Positions 36,682 through 46,584 of a stretch of DNA of 55,186 bases are shown here, in pieces. The notes beneath the pieces were generated by a model. That model was not told where the DNA came from, did no database searches, and worked only from the letters and a program-made list of their open reading frames with translations. How positions within the stretch are numbered: position 1 is the stretch's first letter; each line of letters opens with the position of its first letter. A program made the position numbers and the translations under genes. The stretch comes from Sphingomonas turrisvirgatae (GTDB lineage Bacteria; Pseudomonadota; Alphaproteobacteria; Sphingomonadales; Sphingomonadaceae). The stretch is from NCBI RefSeq assembly GCF_001721295.1, contig NZ_MDDS01000020.1, positions 1 to 55,186 on the forward strand. The letters are read 5' to 3'.

Positions 36682-38211
36682 ATGAACAAAGGAAAAACCC
36701 CCGTGCGTTACGCCTATGCGATCACTTCCGCGCTGCTGGTCGGCGGCGCGAGCGCGGCGCTGGTGCTTCAGAACCCCGCCGGCGCACAGACCGCGCAAAA
36801 CGAACCGGGCGCCATCGCTGCCACGGTGCCGCGCACCGGAGCGCCGATGAGCTTTGCCGACATGGTCGCAAAGCTTCAGCCCGCTGTCGTCAACATCTCG
36901 ACGACGCAGCGTGTTCAGGTGCAGAGTAACCCGTTCGCGGGCACGCCGTTCGGCGATCTGTTCGGTGGCCAGCAGGGCGGTGGCCGCCCGGTAACGCGCC
37001 AGGCTGAATCGCTCGGCTCGGGCTTTATCATTTCGGCGGACGGCTATGTCGTCACCAACAACCATGTGATCAGCGCAGGCCAGCGCGGCGCGGTGGTCGA
37101 ATCGATCAAGGTGACGCTGGCCGACCGCCGCGAATATACCGCCAAGCTGATCGGGCGTGACGTCGCGACCGACCTTGCGGTGCTGAAGATCGAGGGCGCA
37201 AACCTGCCGTTCGTGCGGCTGGGCGATTCAGATCGCTCGCGCGTCGGCGACTGGGTCGTGGCGATCGGCAACCCGTTCGGGCTTGGCGGATCGGTGACGG
37301 CGGGCATCATCTCGGCGCTGCATCGTGCGACTGGACAGGGCGGCCCGCTCGACCGCTTCATCCAGACCGATGCCTCGATCAACCGGGGCAACTCGGGCGG
37401 CCCGCTGTTCGACCTGAACGGCAACGTCATCGGCATCAACTCGCAGATTCTCTCGCCCACTGGCGGCAATGTCGGCATCGGCCTCGCCATCCCATCGACC
37501 GAGGCGCGGCCGATCATCGACCGGCTGATGAAGGGTCAGCCGATCCAGCGCGGCTATCTGGGGGTCGGCATCCAGCCGCTGACCGAGGACCTGGCACGTT
37601 CGTTCGGCGTGCCCAAGGGGCGCGGCGAGTTGATCTCGCGTGTCGAACCGGGCGAGGCGGCGGCCAGGGCCGGGATCAAGCAGGGCGACATCATCGTGCG
37701 GATCGGCGGCAAGGACGTGACGCCGGATCAGACGCTGTCCTATCTCGCCGCCAACCTCGCGCCGGGCGCACGTGTGCCGGTGGAGCTGATCCGCGACGGC
37801 AAGCCGGTGACGGTTCAGCTGACCATGGGCACTCGTCCGCCTGAAGATCAGATCGCCGGCTTCGACCCGGACGCTGACGAAGGTGCCCCGGGCGGCAACC
37901 AGGGTGCGCAGAGCGTATCGGCCGGCCTCAGCGTCGCCGCGCTGACGCCGCAGATTGCGCGCACGGTCGGCGTCGATCCCGCAACGCAGGGCGTGGTCGT
38001 GGTGGGCGTCGATCCCTCCAGTGACGCCGCGGCCAAGCAGATCGCGCGCGGCTTCGTCATCACCTCGGTCAATCGCCAGCCGGTAACGTCGCCGGCAGCG
38101 TTCAACGCGGCGATCGCGGCCGCCAAGCGCTCGGGATCGAACCAGGTCGTGCTGTACGTCCTCCGTCGCGGCGGCGTTGGCGGCTATATCGCGGTCGATA
38201 TCGGTAGCTGA
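36682..38211 (+). CDS. degP: Do-like (DegP/HtrA) periplasmic serine protease
   Basis: 509 residues from ATG 36682, with AAAGG 5 nt upstream; the frame opens earlier at a TTG but that leader is not family-like. An N-terminal signal/anchor segment (ITSALLVGGASAALVLQ) is followed by the trypsin-like core with His128 (TNNHVI), Asp164 (ATDLAVLKI) and Ser238 (GNSGGPLF). Two PDZ domains follow (about 290-375 and 410-500). It degrades or refolds damaged envelope proteins. About 107 bp separate it from hflC, enough for its own promoter; I see a direct repeat CGTTCA at 36604 and 36621 there. Confidence 0.95.
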   Translation: MNKGKTPVRYAYAITSALLVGGASAALVLQNPAGAQTAQNEPGAIAATVPRTGAPMSFADMVAKLQPAVVNISTTQRVQVQSNPFAGTPFGDLFGGQQGGGRPVTRQAESLGSGFIISADGYVVTNNHVISAGQRGAVVESIKVTLADRREYTAKLIGRDVATDLAVLKIEGANLPFVRLGDSDRSRVGDWVVAIGNPFGLGGSVTAGIISALHRATGQGGPLDRFIQTDASINRGNSGGPLFDLNGNVIGINSQILSPTGGNVGIGLAIPSTEARPIIDRLMKGQPIQRGYLGVGIQPLTEDLARSFGVPKGRGELISRVEPGEAAARAGIKQGDIIVRIGGKDVTPDQTLSYLAANLAPGARVPVELIRDGKPVTVQLTMGTRPPEDQIAGFDPDADEGAPGGNQGAQSVSAGLSVAALTPQIARTVGVDPATQGVVVVGVDPSSDAAAKQIARGFVITSVNRQPVTSPAAFNAAIAAAKRSGSNQVVLYVLRRGGVGGYIAVDIGS

Positions 38212-38218
38212 TTTTCCG

Positions 38219-38246
38219 CTGACATAGGTTGGTTACCCGCTATGCT
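38219..38246 (+). promoter_or_regulatory. Candidate sigma-70 promoter of HerA-like gene
   Basis: CTGACA at 38219-38224, a 16-bp spacer and TATGCT at 38241-38246, 26 bp before the ATG, with CAGGAG as ribosome-binding site. Confidence 0.45.
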
Positions 38247-38272
38247 GCGGCCCTGTAGTTCAGGAGCGTGGC

Positions 38273-39937
38273 ATGGCGGGTGACGGCGAACTCTTCATCG
38301 GTGCGGGCGCGGGCGGCGCGCAACCGCAGGCGCTGGTCCTCAGGCGCGCCAACCGCCACGGACTGATCGCGGGCGCGACCGGCACTGGCAAGACGGTGAC
38401 GTTGCAGGGCCTTGCCGAAAGCTTCAGCCGCGCCGGCGTGCCGGTGTTCGCGGCTGATGTTAAGGGCGACCTGTCCGGCCTCGGCATGCCTGGCTCACCC
38501 ACCGCAAAAACGCACGAGATCTTCGCCGCGCGGGCGGCCGAAATCGGCGACACCGACTGGAAATATGCCGCTGCGCCGGTGCAGTTCTGGGACCTGTTCG
38601 GCGAACAGGGTCACCCGATCCGCACCACGGTGAGCGAGATGGGTCCGCTGCTGCTCGCGCGCCTGCTCGGCCTCAACGACGTGCAGGAAGGCGTGTTGGC
38701 GATCGCGTTCCAGGTCGCCGACGATGACGGGCTGCTGCTGCTCGACCTTGACGATTTGCAGGCGATGCTCGCGCATTGCAGCGAGCGCGCGGACGAACTG
38801 ACCGCACGCTATGGCAACGTCGCCAAGACGAGCGTCGGCGCAATCCAGCGCCAGCTGCTCCAGTTGCGCGCGCAGGGCGGCACGCATTTCTTCGGCGAAC
38901 CCGCGCTCGACATTCACGACTTCATCAAGACGGACGAGAATGGCGCGGGCATCGTGAACGTGCTCGCCGCCGACAAGCTGATGGCCTCGCCCCAGCTTTA
39001 CGCCACCTTCCTGCTCTGGCTGCTGTCGGAGCTGTTCGAGACGCTTCCCGAAGTCGGCGACCCCGACAAGCCGAAGCTCGTCTTCTTCTTCGACGAGGCG
39101 CATCTGCTGTTCGACGAAGCGCCCAAGGCGCTGCTCGACAAGGTGGAGCAGGTCGTGCGCTTGATCCGGTCGAAGGGCGTCGGCGTCTATTTCGTGACCC
39201 AGAACCCGATCGACATTCCCGAGGATATTGCCGGCCAGCTTGGCAACCGCGTCCAGCACGCGCTTCGCGCCTTCACTCCGCGCGAGCAGAAGGCGATCAA
39301 ATCCGCCGCAGAGACCTTCCGCGCCAACCCCGGCGTGGATGTCGCAACGGCAATCACGCAGTTGAAGGTCGGTGAGGCGCTGGTCTCGCTGCTTCAGGCG
39401 GACGGTGCCCCCTCCCCGGTCGAACGCACGCTCATCAAACCGCCCATGTCGCGAACCGGTCCGGTCACCGCCGAAGAGCGCAAGGTGCTGATTCAAACCG
39501 ATGCCGTCGGCAGCAAATATGACGAGCTGGTCGATCGTGAATCGGCCGAAGAGTTGCTGAGCGCCAAGGCGAGCGAGGCGGCCGCTGCCGCAGCCGAAGC
39601 CAAGGCGGCAAGCGAGGCGGAAAAGACCGCGGCGGCCCAGGCGAAGGAGAACGCACGGCTGGCCAAGGAGGCCGAACGTCAGCGGCTAGCAGCCCAGCGG
39701 GAGGCCGATCGCCAGGCACGGCTCGAGGCACAGGCGCAGCGGCAGGCCGAGCGCGAGGCCGCGAAAAACCCCTGGAACCGCGCGATCAAGTCAGCGACTC
39801 AGTCGGCATCCTCCGCCGCCGGGCGCGCCGTCGCCGGCGAGGTATCGAAAGCGATCTTTGGCAAGAAGAGCAGCGCCGGCGCTGGCATCGTCGGCGGCAT
39901 CGTTCGCGGCATCCTGGGCGGGCTGTTCAAGGGCTAG
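38273..39937 (+). CDS. HerA-like ATPase (DUF853/YjgR family)
   Basis: 554 residues. A FtsK/HerA-type P-loop ATPase with Walker A GATGTGKT at residues 34-41, Walker [14 protein letters not shown] with Asp274-Glu275, and an arginine-finger-like tract in the family segment [18 protein letters not shown]. The C-terminal ~120 residues are an Ala/Glu/Lys/Arg coiled coil ending in a glycine-rich tail. YjgR-type proteins have no settled function. No nuclease (NurA, SIR2 or similar) is next to it, so it does not look like a defence-type HerA pair. Confidence 0.9.
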   Translation: MAGDGELFIGAGAGGAQPQALVLRRANRHGLIAGATGTGKTVTLQGLAESFSRAGVPVFAADVKGDLSGLGMPGSPTAKTHEIFAARAAEIGDTDWKYAAAPVQFWDLFGEQGHPIRTTVSEMGPLLLARLLGLNDVQEGVLAIAFQVADDDGLLLLDLDDLQAMLAHCSERADELTARYGNVAKTSVGAIQRQLLQLRAQGGTHFFGEPALDIHDFIKTDENGAGIVNVLAADKLMASPQLYATFLLWLLSELFETLPEVGDPDKPKLVFFFDEAHLLFDEAPKALLDKVEQVVRLIRSKGVGVYFVTQNPIDIPEDIAGQLGNRVQHALRAFTPREQKAIKSAAETFRANPGVDVATAITQLKVGEALVSLLQADGAPSPVERTLIKPPMSRTGPVTAEERKVLIQTDAVGSKYDELVDRESAEELLSAKASEAAAAAAEAKAASEAEKTAAAQAKENARLAKEAERQRLAAQREADRQARLEAQAQRQAEREAAKNPWNRAIKSATQSASSAAGRAVAGEVSKAIFGKKSSAGAGIVGGIVRGILGGLFKG

Positions 39938-39960
39938 GCGCCCGCCCCATCGAACTTCGC

Positions 39961-41241
39961 CTACATCACTCCCAGCAGCGACTTGATCGACACGAACGCG
40001 AACGCGACCGAGCTGTCCGCCACCCCATAGGGAATGAACAGCTTGTCGCCGTGCCGCAGCGCGCCGCACGAATAAACGACGTTGGGTACATAGCCTTCGC
40101 GATCCTGATCCGCTGCCGCCAGGATCGGCTGCGACGTCCGGCCGATCACTTTGGACGGATCGTTCTTGTCCAGCAGCGCCGCGCCGATCGAATATTTGCG
40201 CATCGCGCCGACGCCATGGGTCAGCATCAGCCAGCCTTCGTCCAGTTCGATCGGCGGACCGCAATTGCCCATCTGCACCAGCTCCCACGGGTATTTCGGC
40301 GTGATCAGCTTCACGCCCTCGTCCCAATGGGTCAGGCTGTCGGATTCGATCAGGAAGATGTTCTCGCCGTCTTGTCGGCCGATCATCATATACTTGCCGT
40401 TCACCTTGCGCGGGAACAGGCCCATGCCCTTGTTGCGCGCCGCGCTGCCGGTCATCGGCACCAGGTCGAACTCGCGCCAGTCGCGCGTGCGCAGCATTTC
40501 CGACTGGATCACCGATCCGTTATAGGCCGTATAGGTGCCGAGCCATTCCGCACTCCCATCGTCATGGGTGAAGTGCGTCAGCCGCATGTCCTCCAGCCCG
40601 TTCGACTGGGCCTTGGTGATCGGGAACAACAGCGTGCCGGACAGGGTGGAGTCGCGGTGGCGATAGACGGTCACCGCGCCTTCCGGCATCTCCAGCTCGT
40701 CGCCGATCGCATCGGCGGCGGTGCAGAAGGGCGGCTCGGGCGCGAGCACCAGATCGTTGGTGTCGGTGATGATGCCTTCGCGAAACGCGACGGACGAGAT
40801 GTGCCCCTCCCCCACCGCGCGCAGGCTCATCAGGATGCGCATGCTGCCCTTGGGCATCCCCGATTGGTCATGGTGCGGCACGGCGCTGGGATTCATGAGC
40901 GCCGCGGCGGCATAGCTGTATTCGTGGCAGAAATAGGCGCCGATCAGCTGCCGCTTCTCGTCCCCGATCTGGCTGCCATCGAGGCCCATCTGCGCCTCGA
41001 TCTCGTCATAGCGCGTCATGAAAACGCGCCGCGTCTGCCAGTGGCGCGCCTCGAAATCCTTGAGCACGATCGCCAGCTGAGCGCGCGTCTCGGCGGGCGA
41101 AAGTTCCAGCACGGCCTTCACCAGCCGCTCGGTGCGACTGGGCATCCCGTTCACCGCCTGCCAGGCAATATGGAACGGACGCACCACGACGCGCGACGGA
41201 TCGGCATGCAGCCGCATCGGGTGGTTGAACAGGTCGAGCAT
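39961..41241 (-). CDS. GH130 family phosphorylase-like protein
   Basis: 426 residues from ATG 41241, with a GGGG-type ribosome-binding stretch upstream. The five-bladed propeller pattern of GH130 is visible: RPFHIAW early, NGLEDMRLTHF with the conserved ED, ARNKGMGLFPRKVNGKY, a WELVQMGNCGPPIELDEGW segment and VPNVVYSCGAL late. GH130 enzymes phosphorolyse or hydrolyse beta-mannosides, working in the cytoplasm when no signal peptide is present, as here. It follows the GT4 fusion gene by 44 nt in the same operon. The substrate cannot be determined from sequence alone. Confidence 0.88.
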   Translation of the reverse strand: MLDLFNHPMRLHADPSRVVVRPFHIAWQAVNGMPSRTERLVKAVLELSPAETRAQLAIVLKDFEARHWQTRRVFMTRYDEIEAQMGLDGSQIGDEKRQLIGAYFCHEYSYAAAALMNPSAVPHHDQSGMPKGSMRILMSLRAVGEGHISSVAFREGIITDTNDLVLAPEPPFCTAADAIGDELEMPEGAVTVYRHRDSTLSGTLLFPITKAQSNGLEDMRLTHFTHDDGSAEWLGTYTAYNGSVIQSEMLRTRDWREFDLVPMTGSAARNKGMGLFPRKVNGKYMMIGRQDGENIFLIESDSLTHWDEGVKLITPKYPWELVQMGNCGPPIELDEGWLMLTHGVGAMRKYSIGAALLDKNDPSKVIGRTSQPILAAADQDREGYVPNVVYSCGALRHGDKLFIPYGVADSSVAFAFVSIKSLLGVM

Positions 41242-41285
41242 TCGGCCCCCAGGCAGGTGTGAAAGGGCCGTCGCGGCGCGTGAAG

Positions 41286-43562
41286 CTATGCGACGGCTTG
41301 TTTCGGTCCTGCCACGATTTGCGCGCGCTTTGAAAGAGCCGAAATTGCGCAATTCGCCAGTTGCAGCGCCAGGATCGACTCCGCCCCCTGGTTGCGGTTG
41401 AGCCCGGCCGGGGTCAGGCCGTCGAAACAGCCGCCATCCTGCGCGCTGGCAAGCGGCAGGCTCAGATCGTTCTGGCCGAGATACCAGCGATAGGCACGCT
41501 CGGCCTCCAGCGCCCAGCGCTCGTCCGCCGTCACGTCATAAGCGGCGACGCACGCATCGACCGTGGCCTGCGCCTCCAGCGGCTGCTGGTCGAACTGCAT
41601 CGGCGCGGCATATTCGCGGCCGAAGCTTTCGGAACCGACCGCGCGGAACTTGCCCTCGGGCGAGGTCTGCTGCGCCACGATCCAGTCCAGAGTCTTGAGT
41701 CCGCACTCGATGAAATCCCGGCGGCCCAGCGCACGACCGGCGCGAAGCAGCGCTTCGGGCAAACGGGCATTGTCGTACGCCAGCACGATCTCGAACCATT
41801 CCCACTCGGGACGGCGAGCCTCTTCGAGCAGGCTCAGCAACTCGTCGCCGAACCGCTCCAGGATCTGCAGCGAGACGGCATGGCCAGGATGCGCCTCGAG
41901 CATCGCTGCGGCTCCCAGCATGGCAAAGCCCATTGCGCGCGGCGACCCGAATTCGAAGCTGATCGCGGCCGTTTCATCGAACAGCACGCGCGCCCAGTCG
42001 CGATATTTGCGTTCGCGCGCCTCCGACGCGGTGACGCCCAGCGCCCACAGCGCGCGCCCGTTCGAATCTTCGGACCCGACATCCTCGCACCAGCTGCGGT
42101 CGAAGCGCATGAAGTTGCGGAAACGGCGCTCGTCCGGGTTCCAGGCGAACTGCACGAACGCAGCGTAGATGCTGGTCCACTTGTCGCGTTCATCGTCGCT
42201 TAGCGGATCGATGCGGTGCATCAGGATCAGCGCGCGAGCGTTGTCGTCGATGCAATAGCCGTGGCGACGGTCCGGCACGGCATAGATCGAATGCTGGAGC
42301 ATGCCGGTCGCGTCGCTCATCCGCTCGACCGCGCGGAAATCGGGCTGCAGTGGCTCGAGCGCCTGCGGACGATCGGGTGCGATACTGCGCGGCCGCGCGC
42401 CGCGGATCGCGCCGAACTGCGCCATCGCCGCTTCGGCCGTGCGCTCCCACAACATGGTACGGCCGCGTGCATAGGCTTTGGCGGCAAGCTGGCCGCGCCG
42501 CTCATCGCTGTTCAACAGACCGTTGATGTGGCGCGCAAACGCGTCGCTGTCGCCGAAATCGACCAGCACGCCATGGCCATCCGCCAGGATCTCGGTTGCG
42601 TGAACATAGGGTGTCGAGATGACCGGCTTGCCCATCGCGACGGCATAGGACAGCGTGCCCGACGTGATCTGCGCCGCACCGGGATAGGGCGTGGCATAGA
42701 TGTCCGCCGCCTGCAGGTAATCCAGCAGTTCGTCCTGCTCAACGAACCCGTCGATGAACTGGACATTGTCCGCAACGCCAAGCTCGGCGGTCAGCGCCTG
42801 AAGCCGCTCGCGATAAGCTTCGCCCTCATGCGCGACCAGGTTGGGATGCGACGCGCCGAGTACGACGTACAGCGCATTCGGGTGCCGCTCGACCACCGCC
42901 GGCATCGCGCGGATGACCGTCTCGATCCCCTTGCTGGGCGCGAGCAGGCCAAAGGTCAGAACGACGTCGCGTCCCTGCCAGCCAAAGCGCGGCTTGAAGG
43001 CCTCGGTTTGCGCCAAAGCCCGGTCGGGCACGCCGTGCGGGATCATCACGACCTTGCGGTCGTCGACGCCGTGTACGCGGCGCAGGATCTGCCGCCCCTT
43101 CTGCGCCATCACGATCACGCGCGACGCGCGGCGCAGCAGCGCCTCCATCACGCGGCGCTCGTCGGCGCTGGGATTTTCCAGGATGGTATGAAGCGTCGCG
43201 ATGACCGGCAGCGTCGTGCGGTCGAGCAGCGCGATCAGGTGTTCGCCAGCCGCGCCGCCATAGATGCCATATTCGTGCTGAACCCAGATCGCCTGCGCGC
43301 CCGATGCCTCGATGGTGCGGGCCGCGTCGAGATAGGCGGCACGTTCGTGCTGCGGGATGGTGCCGGTGACTTCGGCCGGATAGTCGTAGCTGCCCGGGCG
43401 GTCGTCCATGGCGTAGACGTCGACCTGCGTGTCCGGAAAGCGCGCCTTGAACGCGTTGAACGTGTGGGTGGTGAATGTCGCGAGGCCGCATTTGCGCGGC
43501 AGGAAATTGCCGATCAGCGCCAGGTGTTCGATTTGAGCAGGCAGCGCCGCGCCACGTGTCAT
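41286..43562 (-). CDS. GT4 glycosyltransferase fused to alpha/alpha-barrel domain
   Basis: 758 residues from ATG 43562, with AAGGAG 6 nt upstream; TTG 43568 is a weaker start. Residues ~14-380 are a GT4 GT-B glycosyltransferase (GNFLPRKCGLATFT, HGVPDRALAQ, FGLLAPSKGIETVI, ADIYATPYPGAAQITSGTLS, the late glutamate in ATEILADGHG). Residues ~395-750 form a helical (alpha/alpha)6-barrel-like region with HGYCIDDNARALI and AQDGGCFDGLTPAGLNRNQG. The second domain resembles glycosidase or isomerase barrels. With GH130 downstream, the pair may build and remodel a cytoplasmic mannoside or oligosaccharide; this is inference. The promoter region is AT-richer than its surroundings and holds a 15-bp dyad. 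Confidence 0.85.
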   Translation of the reverse strand: MTRGAALPAQIEHLALIGNFLPRKCGLATFTTHTFNAFKARFPDTQVDVYAMDDRPGSYDYPAEVTGTIPQHERAAYLDAARTIEASGAQAIWVQHEYGIYGGAAGEHLIALLDRTTLPVIATLHTILENPSADERRVMEALLRRASRVIVMAQKGRQILRRVHGVDDRKVVMIPHGVPDRALAQTEAFKPRFGWQGRDVVLTFGLLAPSKGIETVIRAMPAVVERHPNALYVVLGASHPNLVAHEGEAYRERLQALTAELGVADNVQFIDGFVEQDELLDYLQAADIYATPYPGAAQITSGTLSYAVAMGKPVISTPYVHATEILADGHGVLVDFGDSDAFARHINGLLNSDERRGQLAAKAYARGRTMLWERTAEAAMAQFGAIRGARPRSIAPDRPQALEPLQPDFRAVERMSDATGMLQHSIYAVPDRRHGYCIDDNARALILMHRIDPLSDDERDKWTSIYAAFVQFAWNPDERRFRNFMRFDRSWCEDVGSEDSNGRALWALGVTASEARERKYRDWARVLFDETAAISFEFGSPRAMGFAMLGAAAMLEAHPGHAVSLQILERFGDELLSLLEEARRPEWEWFEIVLAYDNARLPEALLRAGRALGRRDFIECGLKTLDWIVAQQTSPEGKFRAVGSESFGREYAAPMQFDQQPLEAQATVDACVAAYDVTADERWALEAERAYRWYLGQNDLSLPLASAQDGGCFDGLTPAGLNRNQGAESILALQLANCAISALSKRAQIVAGPKQAVA

Positions 43563-43662
43563 TCCCAACTCCTTCGCAAAAGCAACATGTATCAGCTGAT
43601 AGCAGCGTCGGAACGCCGCCTACGCACCTCCAAACGACAGTAAATCAATATGGTTGCATCGA

Positions 43663-43677
43663 TGCTGCACTGCAACA
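43663..43677. promoter_or_regulatory. 15-bp dyad upstream of GT4/GH130 operon
   Basis: TGCTGCACTGCAACA is an inverted repeat around a central C with one mismatch, overlapping a wider GTTGCA-N12-TGCAAC repeat (43653-43676). It lies ~100 bp before the GT4 start in a 151-bp spacer. It resembles the TGC-rich operators described for PhaR, the polyhydroxybutyrate-linked regulator of alphaproteobacteria; that assignment is tentative. Confidence 0.4.
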
Positions 43678-43713
43678 TCGAACTTTTGCGCCAAAGCGAA
43701 ATTAATCTGCCGT

Positions 43714-44160
43714 TCAGCCGCGCCCGCGATAGCCGGGCACGTCCTGCGCAGGGATCCAGACGCCCGCCGGCGGTTCGCCCGATTGCCAGAACACATCGAT
43801 CGGAATGCCCCCGCGCGGATACCAGTAACCGCCGATCCGCAGCCATTTCGGGCGCATTTCGTCGAACAGGCGCTGGCCGATGCCGACCGTGCAATCTTCA
43901 TGGAACGCGCCATGGTTGCGAAAGCTGCCGAGGAACAGCTTCAGCGACTTGGACTCCACGATCGTCTCGCCCGGCACATAATCGATGACCAGATGCGCGA
44001 AGTCGGGCGCGCCAGTGATCGGGCAGAGCGAGGTGAATTCCGGCGCGGCAAAGCGGACCAGATAGTCGGTTCCGGCCCGCGGATTGGGAACATAGTCGAG
44101 GCTCGCCGCTTCCGGCGATGTCGGCAGCGCGCTTTGCTGGCCAAGGTGCATGGGTGTCAT
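43714..44160 (-). CDS. queF: NADPH-dependent preQ0 reductase QueF
   Basis: A 148-residue single-domain (short) QueF. It reduces 7-cyano-7-deazaguanine to preQ1 in queuosine synthesis. The nucleophile Cys46 lies in [11 protein letters not shown] with Asp53 seven residues later, as in the family, and the [20 protein letters not shown] signature that binds NADPH is intact. ATG 44160 or ATG 44151 could be the start. It is divergent from the photolyase gene with only ~29 bp between starts, so both promoters must overlap the neighbouring coding sequence. Confidence 0.96.
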   Translation of the reverse strand: MTPMHLGQQSALPTSPEAASLDYVPNPRAGTDYLVRFAAPEFTSLCPITGAPDFAHLVIDYVPGETIVESKSLKLFLGSFRNHGAFHEDCTVGIGQRLFDEMRPKWLRIGGYWYPRGGIPIDVFWQSGEPPAGVWIPAQDVPGYRGRG

Positions 44161-44189
44161 CGCCGCGATGTAGGGGAGCTTGCCCGAAT

Positions 44190-45743
44190 TTGAAACCGCC
44201 AGCCCCCACGCTGATCCCGCTGCTCGGCGACCAGCTGTCGCCGGCCATTTCGTCGATGCGCGACGCCGATCCAGACGAAACGATCATCCTGATGATGGAG
44301 GTGGACGAAGAAGCGACCTACGTCCGCCATCACCGCAAGAAGATCGCCTTCCTCTTTTCCGCCATGCGCCATCATGCCGTCGCGCTTTGCCAGGCCGGCT
44401 GGCGCGTCGATTATGTCCGGCTGGACGATCCCGAAAACAGCGGCAGCTTCACTGGCGAGGTAGCGCGCGCGATCGAGCGGCACGCACCTGCCCGGATCGT
44501 CGCGACCGAACCGGGCGAGTGGCGCGTCCGCCACGCGATGGAGCTGTGGCGCGACAAGTTCGACGTGCCGGTCGAGCTGCGTGAAGACGATCGTTTCCTC
44601 GCCAGCCATGCCGAATTCGACGCCTGGGCCGACGAGCGCAAGCAGCTGCGCATGGAGTTCTTCTATCGCGAAATGCGGCGCAAGAGCACGCTGCTGCTGG
44701 ACGAGACGGGCAGGCCCGAGGGTGGGCAATGGAATTTCGACAAGCAGAACCGCAAGCCCGCGCAGCACGACTTGCTGATGCCGCGCCCCCTGTCGTTCGC
44801 GCCCGACCAGATCACGAGCGAGGTGATCGCGCTGGTCGCGGATCGCTTCGCCGATCACCCGGGAACGGTCGACGGCTTCGACTTCGCCGTGACGGCGACG
44901 GATGCCGATCGGCAGCAGCGGCATTTCCTCAAGCACGCGCTCCCCGGCTTCGGCGACTATCAGGACGCGATGCTCACGGACGAGCCGTTCCTGTGGCACT
45001 CGATCCTCTCGCCCTACATCAATTGCGGGCTGCTCGATCCTCTCGAGCTATGCCGGCTGGCCGAAGCCGAATATCGCGCCGGCCGAGCGCCGTTGAACGC
45101 GGTCGAGGGCTTCATCCGCCAGATCATCGGGTGGCGCGAGTTCGTGCGCGGCATCTATTGGCGCGAGGGGCCGGACTATACCTCCCGCAACTTCCTGGAC
45201 GCGACGCGCCCCCTGCCCGGCTTCTACTGGACGGGCCAGACCGACATGCACTGCCTGGCCCAGGCGATCGGCGAGACGCTTGCCAACGCCTATGCGCACC
45301 ACATTCAGCGGCTGATGGTCACCGGCAATTTCGCGCTGCTGATCGGTGCTGACCCAGCAGAAGTCCAGCGCTGGTATCTTGAAGTCTATGCCGACGCCTA
45401 TGAATGGGTCGAGGCGCCCAATACCCTCGGCATGAGCCAGTTCGGCGACGGCGGGCTGTTGGGGTCCAAGCCCTATGCCTCGTCCGGGGCCTATATCGAC
45501 CGCATGTCCGATTATTGCGGGCATTGCCGCTACGACGTGAAGCAGCGCGTCGGGCCGGATGCCTGCCCGTTCAATTCGCTCTACTGGGACTTTCTGGCGC
45601 GAAACCAGCGCAAGCTCGGCTCCAACCAGCGCCTCGCCATGGCCTATCGCAACTGGGACCGGATGGACGAACCCGTGCAACGATCGTTGCGCGGACAGGC
45701 AAAAGCGTTCCTCGACGCGCTCGAACGCGACCGTTACGAATAG
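44190..45743 (+). CDS. Iron-sulfur bacterial cryptochrome/photolyase (FeS-BCP)
   Basis: 517 residues from TTG 44190 ([18 protein letters not shown]), with GGGGAG about 11 nt upstream; no better start exists without entering queF. The Rossmann antenna domain and C-terminal FAD domain match the photolyase-related FeS-BCP group. Cys355, Cys443, Cys446 and Cys459 have exactly the spacing of the four [4Fe-4S] ligands of Agrobacterium PhrB (350, 438, 441, 454). That group repairs (6-4) photoproducts using blue light. It is followed 4 nt later by sseA. Confidence 0.92.
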   Translation: MKPPAPTLIPLLGDQLSPAISSMRDADPDETIILMMEVDEEATYVRHHRKKIAFLFSAMRHHAVALCQAGWRVDYVRLDDPENSGSFTGEVARAIERHAPARIVATEPGEWRVRHAMELWRDKFDVPVELREDDRFLASHAEFDAWADERKQLRMEFFYREMRRKSTLLLDETGRPEGGQWNFDKQNRKPAQHDLLMPRPLSFAPDQITSEVIALVADRFADHPGTVDGFDFAVTATDADRQQRHFLKHALPGFGDYQDAMLTDEPFLWHSILSPYINCGLLDPLELCRLAEAEYRAGRAPLNAVEGFIRQIIGWREFVRGIYWREGPDYTSRNFLDATRPLPGFYWTGQTDMHCLAQAIGETLANAYAHHIQRLMVTGNFALLIGADPAEVQRWYLEVYADAYEWVEAPNTLGMSQFGDGGLLGSKPYASSGAYIDRMSDYCGHCRYDVKQRVGPDACPFNSLYWDFLARNQRKLGSNQRLAMAYRNWDRMDEPVQRSLRGQAKAFLDALERDRYE

Positions 45744-45747
45744 CGCC

Positions 45748-46584
45748 ATGGACTCGCTCGTTTCGACGCAATGGCTCGCCGACCAGCTCGGCTCGCCCGG
45801 CCTCCGCATTCTGGATGCTACCTGGTTCCTGCCCGACGCCGGGCGCGACGCTCGCGCGGAGTTCGAGGACGGGCATATCCCCGGCGCGATGTTCTTCGAT
45901 ATCGACTTGATGTCGGACAAGACCAGCACGCTGCCGACGATGCTGCCCCCCGCCGTGCAGTTCGCTGCGCAACTTGGCGCGCTCGGCATGAACGATGGCG
46001 ACCGCATCGTGCTGTACGACAACGCCGCGCATCACACCGCCGCCCGCGCATGGTGGATGCTACGCAGCATCGGCGTTGACGCCGCGCTGCTTGACGGCGG
46101 GTTGGCCAAGTGGACGGCGGAAGGTCGCCAGGTCGAGCGGGGAACACAACCAGTCGAGCCGGGCCAGGTCACGCCGCGCTTCAATCCCGCCCTTGTGCGG
46201 TCGCTCGATCAGGTTCGCGCGAACCTCATCAGTCATGCCGAACAGCTGGTCGACGCCCGCTCACCCGCGCGCTTCACCGGCCAGGAGCCGGAAACGCGCC
46301 CCGGCCTGGCCAGCGGACACATCCCCGGCAGCGCCAACGTGCCTTACTCAAGCTTCTTCAACCCCGACGGCACGTGGAAGCACACCGCCTCACTTCGCCT
46401 CGTGCTGGAGGATGAGGGGGTCGAGATCGAGCGTCCGGTGATCGCGACCTGCGGCTCTGGAATCAGTGCGGCTGTGGTCGTTTTCGCGCTCCATCTGCTC
46501 GGCCACCCCGCTGCGCTGTACGACGGCAGCTGGACCGAATGGGGCGCGGACCCCACGACGCCCAAGGCAACCGGCGCGGCATGA
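45748..46584 (+). CDS. sseA: 3-mercaptopyruvate sulfurtransferase (rhodanese family)
   Basis: 278 residues with two rhodanese domains. The second holds the active Cys235 in CGSGISA, the loop pattern of mercaptopyruvate rather than thiosulfate sulfurtransferases (CGSGVTA in E. coli SseA). The interdomain DARSPARFTGQEPETRPGL segment is typical. It transfers sulfur from 3-mercaptopyruvate to cyanide or thiol acceptors. It starts 4 nt after the photolyase stop and overlaps metC by 4 nt. Confidence 0.94.
   Translation: MDSLVSTQWLADQLGSPGLRILDATWFLPDAGRDARAEFEDGHIPGAMFFDIDLMSDKTSTLPTMLPPAVQFAAQLGALGMNDGDRIVLYDNAAHHTAARAWWMLRSIGVDAALLDGGLAKWTAEGRQVERGTQPVEPGQVTPRFNPALVRSLDQVRANLISHAEQLVDARSPARFTGQEPETRPGLASGHIPGSANVPYSSFFNPDGTWKHTASLRLVLEDEGVEIERPVIATCGSGISAAVVVFALHLLGHPAALYDGSWTEWGADPTTPKATGAA

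Noticed and set aside
38273..39937. HerA-like ATPase as part of a defence system
   Set aside because: No NurA, SIR2, DUF4297 or other nuclease or effector is adjacent. The YjgR/DUF853 type is a common housekeeping-like gene in proteobacteria.
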